This document shows, in pieces, positions 56,648 through 64,000 of a stretch of DNA of 64,000 nt. Location of the stretch: assembly GCF_028858725.1 (NCBI RefSeq), contig NC_084768.1, forward strand, positions 34,378,664 through 34,442,663, in the 5' to 3' direction. Position 1 is the stretch's first letter, and every line of letters begins with the position of its first letter. The notes below the pieces were generated by a model. It was not told the DNA's origin, made no database searches, and worked only from the letters and a program-made list of their open reading frames with translations. Source of the stretch: Colius striatus (Eukaryota > Chordata > Aves > Coliiformes > Coliidae). A program made the translations under genes and the position numbers.

Positions 56648-56812
56648 GGCTTGGAGGGGGTGGGAAGGGGCATTGCATGGCCCCGGGCGAGGAGGAGGAG
56701 GAGGAGGAGGCAGAGCTGGTGCTCAGCCACACCGTGTGGCTGATGCTGTGGTGAGGTGAGCGTTGCTGGTGCCAGGGATGTGGGTGTTGTGTGTGGGTCC
56801 CCCCACTGTGAT

Positions 56813-56818
56813 ATTAAA
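56813..56818 (+). terminator. C8orf82: Putative poly(A) signal of C8orf82, unit 2
   Basis: ATTAAA lies about 165 bp after the stop, matching unit 1. Confidence 0.55.
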
Positions 56819-57331
56819 GGTCTCTGGCAATTGAAATGAGCCTAGAGGTGATGGGTGCCACTGCAGCAGTGTGGGTGCAGCTGTGGAGAGGTTGGTGCAG
56901 CTGTGGTGGGTGACACACGGTGCTACTGCCACAGTGGGGGTGTCCCCATGGGTGCTGCCACGCTGACAGTGTTGCTGCCACACTGTGGGTGCCACTGTGG
57001 TGATGTTGGCTGGTGTGTAGAGGGAAGGGAAGTTCTTCAGAGGGATGTGGCCAGGGGCTGAGGTTGCCCGAGGGCAAGGAACCGGCAGCGTGCCCAAGGG
57101 GGCAAGAAGGCCAGTGGCAGCCTGGCTGGGCTGAGCAGTGGGGTGGCAGCAGCCCCAGGGCAGGGATTGTCCCCTGTGCTGGGCCCTGGGGAGGCTGCAG
57201 CTCCAGGGCTGTGCTCAGTGCTGGGCCCCTCACTCACTGCCACAGGGACACTGAGGGGCTGCAGGGAGAGAAGATGCACTGGGAAGCTCTGGGCTAAATG
57301 AGGGTACCTGAGGCAAAGGTTCAGTCTGCAG

Positions 57332-57684
57332 AGAACGAGGCTCAGAGGAGACCTGATCACTCTGACTCCCTGGCTGTGGCTGAGAGGGTCGGTCTCTGCT
57401 CCCAAGTTAAAAGCTACAGGCCAAGAGGAAAGGGGCTCAGGGTGCCCCAGGGGAGGTTGAGGCTGGAGCTGAGGCAGAACTGTTTCCCTGAGAGGGGTGT
57501 CAGCCCCTGTGCCAGGCTGCCCAGGGAGCTGGGGGAGTGCCCAGCCCTGGAGGGGTCCCAGAGCCGTGGGGCTGAGGTGCTTGAGGGCCGTGGCTCAGTG
57601 GTGCCTGTGGCACTGTGGGGTCAGGGTTGGACTCCAGCAGCTCAAAGGGCTTTTCCATCTGTAATGATTCTCTGGTCAGTGCCC
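57332..57684 (+). mobile_element. CR1 LINE 3'-end fragment, unit 2
   Basis: This is the same CR1 insertion as at 11960, in the same place between C8orf82 and LRRC14, so it predates the unit duplication. Confidence 0.87.
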
Positions 57685-57822
57685 TGTGTGCCAGAACAGC
57701 AGCCAGCGCTCTCCTTGGTCCATTAAAAGCAGAAGAGCTCCATCCCCTCCGCTGAGCTCTGCCACTTCCTCCTGCCAAGCATCCCAGGAGGACTTGGGTT
57801 AATCGGGCAAGGTGGGGTTGGC

Positions 57823-57828
57823 TTTAAT
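57823..57828 (-). terminator. LRRC14: Putative poly(A) signal of LRRC14, unit 2
   Basis: Minus-strand ATTAAA lies about 80 bp beyond the LRRC14 stop, as in unit 1. Confidence 0.5.
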
Positions 57829-57908
57829 GAACTCACCATAACCGAGTGGCACAGCCCAGAGCCCGGCACAGCGCCCCGAGGTGAAGCTTCCCTGGGGGGG
57901 GGGGGATG

Positions 57909-58430
57909 CTACAAGCTGAAGTAGTCGATGGCTCCGTAGCGCTGGAGGCTGGTCGCCCACACGGCGTCTGCTCTACCCGCGCTCGCCAGCAGCCGGCACA
58001 GCTCCGCCGGGAAACCCTCCTCCCCCTGCGTGGGGGTGTGGTGGCCGGAGCCCCGCGGCGGCTGCGAGTAGCCCACGAGGCGCAGGTCGGGCAGGGCCGG
58101 GCCAGGCCGCCCAGCGCCGCCGCGCTCAGGGGGGTGCCGAGGAGACCGAGGCAGCGCAGGCGGCGGCAGCGGCGCAGCGCCGGCAGCAGCAGCTCCAGCT
58201 CCGCGTCCCCCAGCTGACACTCCAGCAGCTCCAGCTGCAGCAGCGAGCGCGAAGCGGCTTCCAGCAGCGTCCGCAAGGGTTGCAGGAGGCTGGGGGACGT
58301 GAGGTTGTGGCCGCTCAGGTCCAGCTGGAGCAGGGAGGGCGCGTGGAGGCTCGAGGACAGGAAGATGAGGTCGGAGGGGAGCAGGCAGCAGAAGGCCAGC
58401 GCCAGACTCTCCAGGGGAGTCTGCAGCTCG
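57909..58430 (-). pseudogene. LRRC14: LRRC14 last coding exon, frameshifted, unit 2
   Basis: This is the 522-bp counterpart of 12537-13058, with the same LRR stretch (LQLDLSGHNL, LECQLGDAELELLLPAL) and the same GAIDYFSL end in a shifted frame. The frame break lies at about 58097-58117, at the identical GGCCCGGCCC site. One residue at the exon start differs (Glu for Gly before LQTPLES). The shared break means either an inherited lesion or a systematic sequencing loss. Confidence 0.87.
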
Positions 58431-58654
58431 CTGGGAGGACAGGGTGGGGTGGCAGAGTGGGGAACCCCCAAAGCACCCCCAAACCACCACGAGGCTCCCC
58501 CACCTCCAAATCCCCTGAGGCCCTCCCCAAACCAGCCACAGACCCCTAAAACCCTGAGGCTGCCCAAATTCCACCCCCAGGATCCCCCAAAATCCCTCAG
58601 CTCCCTCAAAGTCTCCCCCAACCCCCGTGAGGTATCCCCAAACCTCCTGAGACC

Positions 58655-58918
58655 AGACCCCTGAGCTGGGGCAGAGCTGCTCTGGGACTCCATCTCCTCA
58701 TAAATGTAGACAGTTGCACAGTGCCAAACTGGGCAACTCCCCTAAAACCCCCTGAGCCAAGGCAGAGCTGCTGTGGGACTCCATCCCCTCTTAAATCTTT
58801 GCTCACAGGGCAAATGCCAAACCTTCCAAACCCTCTCCCCAAAACCCCCTGAGACCAACCCCTGAGGTAGTGCAGAGCTACTGTTGGACTCCAGCCCCTC
58901 TTAAATCTGCCCCCACAG
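58655..58918. repeat. LRRC14 intron VNTR, about 2-3 units, unit 2
   Basis: This is the same roughly 100-bp unit as at 13290 (GCAGAGCTGCTGTGGGACTC), but with only two to three copies against about six in unit 1. It accounts for most of the length difference of this intron. Confidence 0.85.
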
Positions 58919-59021
58919 GGTGTGGGTGATACCCCAATGCCACCCCCCCCCCACACACACACATTCCCTCCCGCTGCAGCGTGTGAAGGTTTTGGAGTCC
59001 CTCCCCCAGCGGGCAGCTTAC

Positions 59022-59409
59022 CCCAGGAGCTGCCTGAGTCTCCCAGAAAGCCTGGAGGAGTACAAATCGAGTTCCTTGAGGGCAGGCAGGGCCCGGAGGT
59101 GAGCGGCCAAGCAGCGGATGCCGGCGTCCGTGCCCGGGGGCCGGGTGGCACACGTCCACATTGCTGTAGGGCAGCTTGAGGCTGCGCAGCGCGGGGAAGC
59201 GGCCGAGGTGAGGCAGCACTGCGCACAGCCCCGCCAGCCCCAGGTTGTTGAAGCGTAAAACAACTCTGCGGACGGCGGCAGGCTCCAGGGAGTCCAGCAG
59301 GGAGACGACGGTGGAGACGGAGAGCTCCTCGGCGTGGAAGTCGCGGCAGAGCAGGCGCAGGGGGGCGCAGGGCGAGCGGAGGGCGGCGCGCAGCAATAGG
59401 CGCGTAGCA
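59022..59409 (-). pseudogene. LRRC14: LRRC14 upstream exon, frameshifted and satellite-truncated, unit 2
   Basis: This is the counterpart of 14043-14430. It encodes PLRLLCRDFHAEELSVSTVV and RFNNLGLAGLCAVLPHL, then SNVDVCHP. It has the same frame break near CCCCCGGG (about 59134-59149) before the GTDAGIRCLAAHLRALPALK segment. Coding homology again ends where the 39-bp satellite starts. Missense differences from unit 1 (VRRVVLRF against VCRVVSRF; DVCHP against DVRRT) show real divergence between the two copies. Confidence 0.86.
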
Positions 59410-60020
59410 ATAGGGCACCCCTAAGCCAGCCCCCATCAATAGGGCATCCTATAGCACCCCTAAGCCAGCCCCCATCAATAGGGCATCCTATAGCACCCCT
59501 AACCCAGACCCCATCAATAGGGCATCCTATAGCACCCCTAACCCAGACCCCATCAATAGGGCATCCTATAGCACCCCTAACCCAGCCCCCATCAATAGGG
59601 CATCCTATAGCACCCCTAACCCAGCCCCCATCAATAGGGCATCCTATAGCACCCCTAACCCAGCCCTCTATCTATAGGGCATCCTATAGCACCCCTAAGC
59701 CAGCCCCCATCAATAGGGCATCCTATAGCACCCCTAACCCAGACCCCATCAATAGGGCATCCTATAGCACCCCTAAGCCAGCCCCCATCAATAGGGCATC
59801 CTATAGCACCCCTAAGCCAGCCCCCATCAATAGGGCATCCTGTAGCACCCCTAACCCAGCCCCCATCAATAGGGCATCTTAGAGCACCCCTAACCCAGCC
59901 CCCATCAATAGGGCATCTTATAGCACCCCTAAGCCAGCCCCCATCAATAGGGCATCTTAGAGCACCCCTAACCCAGCTCTTTATCTATAGGGCATCCTAT
60001 AGCACCTCTAATCCAGCCCC
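59410..60020. repeat. 39-bp satellite H, about 15 units, unit 2
   Basis: Same 39-bp unit as 14431-15640 but about half the copy number. It again starts inside the LRRC14 exon's 5' side and is followed to about 60297 by the same degenerate units and spacer. Confidence 0.95.
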
Positions 60021-60297
60021 CCATCAATAGGGCACCCCACAGCACCCCTAGATCTGCACCTCATCAATAGGGTACCCCTAACCCAGCCCTCTCTCAATAG
60101 GACCTCCCATAGCACTCCTAACCCTATCCCCCATTAATAGGGCACCCTATAGCACTCCTAACCCAGCTCCCCATCAATAGGGAACTCCAGGGCAGGACCC
60201 ATGACCCACCCCTCTTAATGAGGGGTACCCCCAGCACCCCATAAAGGAAGCCTACAGCAGGATCTCCAACACCCCCCTTCCCTCCCTGGGCCCCCCT

Positions 60298-61320
60298 GTG
60301 CTGCCCTCCCCCCCCGACCCCCCTCAGCTGCCCTCACCCCCCCCTCGATCCCCAGGGTCCCCTTCAGCTGCCCTCACCCCCCCCAATCCCCGGGGTCCCC
60401 TTCATCTGCCCTCAATCCCCCAGTCCCTGGGGACCCCTTCAGCTGCCCTCACGCCCCCCAATCCCCGAGGCCCCCCTCAGCTGCCCTCACGCCCCCCCAA
60501 TCTCCGGGGTCCCCTTCAGCTGCCCTCAACCCCCTAATCCCCGGGGTCTCCCTCAGCTGCCCTCACGACCCCAATCCCCGGGGACCCCTCAGCTGCCCTC
60601 ACGCCCCCAATCCCCGGGATCCCCCTCAGCTGCCCTCACGCCCCCAATCCCCGGGATCCCCCTCAGCTGCCCTCACCCCCCACAATCCCGGGGGACCCCT
60701 CAGCTGCCCTCACGCCCCCAATCCCTGAGGCCCCCCCTCAGCTGCCCTCACGCCCCCCAATCCCCGGGATCCCCCTCAGCTGCCCTCACCCCCCACTCCC
60801 CGGGGACCCCTCAGCTCCCCTCACGCCCCCCCAATCCCCGGGATCCCCCTCAGCTACCCTCACACTCCCCCAATCCCCGGGGACCCCTCAGCTGCCCTCA
60901 CCCCCCACAATCCCCGGGGTCCCCCTCAGCTGCCCTCACCCCCCACAATCCCCGGGGTCCCCCTCAGCTGCCCTCACGCCCCCAATCCCCGGGATCCCCC
61001 TCAGCTGCCCTCACGCCCCCAATCCCCGGGATCCCCCTCAGCTGCCCTCACCCCCCACAATCCCGGGGGACCCCTCAGCTGCCCTCACGCCCCCCAGTCC
61101 CCGGGACCCCTCAGCTGCCCTCACGCCCCCAATCCCGGGGGACCCCTCAGCTGCCCTCATGCCCCCAATCCCGGGGGACCCCTCAGCTGCCCTCACGCCC
61201 CCCAGTCCCCGGGGACCCCTCAGCTGCCCTCACGCCCCCAGTCCCCGGGGACCCCTCAGCTGCCCTCATGCCCCCAGTCCCCGGGGACCCCTCAGCTCAC
61301 CTCCCGCCCGCCGCCCCGCT
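60298..61320. repeat. Minisatellite I, unit 2
   Basis: CAGCTGCCCTCACGCCCCC units leading into the unit 2 promoter. Confidence 0.93.
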
Positions 61321-61622
61321 CCCGCCGGGCCCCTCACGGCCGCGCTTCCAGGCATGCGCACTGCACCCCGGCACCGCCCCTCCGCCAATCAGAGCGAGAG
61401 TTTCACCACGGAAGGCGGGCCCGGCGTCGTTACTAGGTGCCGCCTGCCATCCTCGCCCGCCCATTGGCTGCCGCCGTGTCTGTCATCGCTTCCTCCCTTC
61501 TTATTGGCTGAAGGGCGGCGGCAGCGGGAAGTTCGATCTGAGCCCCAGACGCTGCGGTCCCTGCGCGGCTCCGGGAGGTCTCGGATCCCCCCGGGCCGGG
61601 GAACGGCCCCGCTCCGCACGCC
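61321..61622. promoter_or_regulatory. LRRC14/RECQL4 promoter, unit 2
   Basis: The unit 2 copy of the divergent CpG promoter has CCAAT at 61385-61389, two inverted CCAAT boxes and the NRF1-like GCATGCGCA. It is present once in the part of unit 2 visible here. Confidence 0.75.
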
Positions 61623-61706
61623 ATGGAGCGGCAGCGGGAGGTCAAGGCCCTGCTGAAGAGCTGGGAAGCGGCTTTTGTCCGGGAGCAGCGGAGGAAGCCC
61701 GGCCAG
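61623..61706 (+). CDS. RECQL4: RECQL4 exon 1, unit 2
   Basis: The same 28-codon first exon occurs in the second tandem unit, with an identical translation and donor. It is followed by intron 1 minisatellite J to the window end, so any remaining RECQL4 exons would lie to the right. This is the only exon 1 copy in the window that could still be attached to a complete RECQL4. Confidence 0.9.
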
Positions 61707-61764
61707 GTGCCCGCTGCGGGGGGCGGGGATGGGGAGGGGCGGCGGGGCAAAGCGGGGTTTTAAT

Positions 61765-64000
61765 GGGGTTCTGAGGGGAAAGGTGGAGTTTTGAGAGGAA
61801 AAGTGAGGGGTTTTGTGAATTTCTGAGGAACAAGTGGGAATTGGGAGGAGCTTGGAGGGGAAAAGTGGGGTTTGGTGGAGGTTTGAGGGGAAAAGTGTTT
61901 TTTTGTGGGGTTCTGAGGGGAATAAAGGTTTTTGTAGAGCTTGAAGGAGAAAAGAGTGGGGTTGGTTGTCTGCTGAGGGGGAACAGTGGAGATTGGTGGG
62001 GTTCTGAGGGGAAAAGTGCGGGCTTGGTGGAGTCTGGAGTGGAAAGGTGGAGGTTCGGTGGGGTTTTGAGGGCGAAAGTGGGTTTTTGATGGGGTTCTGA
62101 GGGGAAAAGTGGAGTTTTGGTGGAGTGTTGAGGGGAAAAGTGGGGGTTTGGTGGATTTCTGAGATACAAGTGCGATTTTAGTGGAGCTCTGAGGGGAAAA
62201 GTGGGGGTTTTGTGGAGTGTTGAGAAGAAAAGGGGTTTTAGTGGAGTTCTGAGTGAACAAGTGGCGATTTGGAGGATTTTTGAGGGTAAAGGTAAGTTTT
62301 TGGTGCGGTTCTGAGGGGAAAAATGGGTTTGGGCAGAGTTTTGAGGGCAACAGTGGGTTTTACTGGAGTTTTGAGGGGAAAAGTGGGGTTTGGTGGAGTT
62401 TTGAGGGGAAAAGTGTTTTACTGTGGGGTTCTGAGGGGAATAAAGGTTTTTGTAGAGCTTTAAGGAGAAAAGAGTGGGGTTGGTGGTCTGCTGAGGGGGA
62501 ACAGTGGAGATTGGTGGGGTTCTGAGGGGAAAAGTGGGGGTTTGGTCGAGTTTTGAGGGGAAAAGTGGAGGTTCGGTGGGGTTTTGAGGGTGAAAGTAGG
62601 GTTTTGATGGGGTTCTGAGGGGAAAAGTGGAGTTTTGGTGGAGTGTTGAGGGGAAAAGTGGGTTTTTTTTGTGGAGTGTTGAGAAGAACAGTGGGTTTTA
62701 CTGGAGTTTGGAGTGAAAAAGTGGGGGTTTTGGTGGAGTGTTGAGGGGAAAAGGGGTTTTAGTGGAGTTTGGAGTGAAAAAGTGGCGATTTGGTGGATTT
62801 TTGAGGGTAAAGTAGGTTTTTGGTGTGGTTCTGAGGGGAAAAATGGGTTTTGGTGGAGTTTTAAGGAGAAAAGAGTGGGGTTGGTTGTCTGGTGAGGGGG
62901 AACAGTGGAGATTGGTGGGGTTCTGAGGGGAAAAGTGCGGGCTTGGTGGAGTCTGGAGTTGAAAAGTGGAGGTTCAGTGGGGTTTTGAGGGCGAAAGTGG
63001 GTTTTTGATGGGGTTCTGAGGGAAAAGTGGAGTTTTGGTGGAGTTTTGAGAGGAAAAGAGGGGAGTTTGTGAATTTCTGAGGAGCAAGTGGGAATTGGGA
63101 GGAGCTTGGAGGGGAAAAGTGGGGTTTTGGTGGAGTGTTGAGGGGAAAAGTAGGGGTTTGGTGGATTTCTGAGATACAAGTGCGATTTTAGTGGAGCTCT
63201 GAGGGGAAAAGTGGGGGTTTTGTGGAGTGTTGAGAAGAAAAGGGGTTTTAGTGGAGTTCTGAGTGAACAAGTGGCGATTTGGAGGATTTTTGAGGGTAAA
63301 AGTAAGTTTTTGATGTGGTTCTGAGGGGAAAAATGGATTTTGGCAGAGTTTTGAGGGCAAAAGTGGAGGGTTTGTGGACTTCTGAGGAACAAGTGGGAAT
63401 TTGGAGGAGCTTTGAGGGTATAAATGAAGTTTTGGTGGAGTTTTCAGATGAAAAGTGGAGTTTTGGTGGAGTGTTGAGGGAAAAAGTGGGGTTTTGGTAG
63501 AGTTTGGAGTGAAAAAGTGGGGGGTTGGTGGGTTTTTGAGGGTAAAAGTGGGGTTTTGGTGGGGTTTTGAGGGGAAAATGGGTTTTTTGTAGAGTTTTAA
63601 GGAGAAAAGAGTGGGATTGGTGGTCTGCTGAGGGGGAACAGTGGAGATTGGTGGGGTTCTGAGGGGAAAAGTGCAGGCTTGGTGGAGTCTGGAGTGGAAA
63701 AGTGGAGGTTCGGTGGGGTTTTGAGGGCGAAATTGGGTTTTTGATGGGGTTCTGAGGGGAAAAGTGGAGTTTTGGTGGAGTTTTCAGATGAAAAGTGGGG
63801 TTTTTTGTGGAGTGTTGAGAAGAACAGTGGGTTTTACTGGAGTTTGGAGTGAAAAAGTGGGGGTTTTGTGGAGTGTTGAGAAGAAAAGGGGTTTTAGTGG
63901 AGTTTGGAGTGAAAAAGTGGGGATTTGATGAATTTTTGAGAGTAAAAGTAGGTTTTCGGTGTGGATCTGAGGTGAAAATGAGTTTTTGTGGGGTTTTAAG
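61765..64000. repeat. Minisatellite J (RECQL4 intron 1), unit 2, to window end
   Basis: GGGGAAAAGTGGGGTTTTGG units. The block from about 63290 matches 18070 and 22540. The array runs off the right edge. Confidence 0.93.

Larger units (their letters stand above)
38790..64000 (+). repeat. Second copy of the 39-45 kb tandem unit
   Basis: From about 38790 the window repeats the order and orientation found from position 1: GPT exon, minisatellite B, A, GPT exon, B, C, candidate exon, D, E, C8orf82, CR1, LRRC14, H, I, promoter, RECQL4 exon 1, J. Offsets drift: about 38.8 kb at the left edge, 43.1 and 44.1 kb at the GPT exons, 45.3 kb at C8orf82, and 44.6 kb at RECQL4. The drift comes from minisatellite length differences. 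Confidence 0.9.

Overview
This window looks like vertebrate, almost certainly avian, DNA from a very GC-rich, repeat-saturated region such as a dot microchromosome or microchromosome end. Three things support this. The introns have GT/AG splice sites. The 3' ends of CR1 LINEs, the dominant avian LINE, are recognisable. The gene set (C8orf82-like UPF0598, LRRC14, RECQL4, GPT) is a conserved block of human 8q24.3, here in the reverse orientation. Only about 4 kb of the 64 kb is recognisable coding sequence. The rest is G/C-rich minisatellite filling introns and intergenic space. No tRNA, rRNA, CRISPR or bacterial-style gene was seen.

Layout. The left edge to 6.2 kb holds two copies of one GPT (alanine aminotransferase 1) exon on the minus strand, embedded in minisatellites A and B. 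From 6.2 to 8.8 kb there are further minisatellites and a candidate terminal exon of an unidentified plus-strand gene. C8orf82 exons (plus) lie at 8.88 and 10.8 kb. LRRC14 exons (minus, broken) lie at 12.5-14.4 kb. A 39-bp satellite follows, then a GC-rich minisatellite. Next come three copies of the LRRC14/RECQL4 promoter (16.7, 19.8 and 24.4 kb); the first two carry RECQL4 exon 1 and the third is cut off before it. The last exon of an F-type lectin (fucolectin) gene is at 25.66 kb. Two further GPT exons (minus) are at 26.2-26.5 kb, and three more copies of the first GPT exon at 34.6, 44.5 and 49.0 kb. From about 38.8 kb the whole order starts again: minisatellites A/B with GPT exons, the candidate terminal exon, C8orf82 (54.3 and 56.1 kb), LRRC14 (57.9-59.4 kb), the promoter and RECQL4 exon 1 (61.6 kb), then RECQL4 intron repeats to the window end. 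The window therefore holds about 1.6 copies of a 39-45 kb tandem unit.

Gene relationships. C8orf82 and LRRC14 are convergent. LRRC14 and RECQL4 are divergent and share a CCAAT-box CpG promoter. The F-type lectin and GPT are convergent. No gene is complete here. GPT lacks its N-terminal and C-terminal exons. LRRC14 lacks its 5' coding part and has two frameshifts common to both units. RECQL4 in the first unit is only repeated exon 1. C8orf82 exons 2 and 3 are intact in both units. Whether the units are real tandem duplicates, diverged pseudogene copies or an assembly-level false duplication cannot be settled from sequence alone. The differing minisatellite lengths and GPT exon mutations do show that the copies are not identical.
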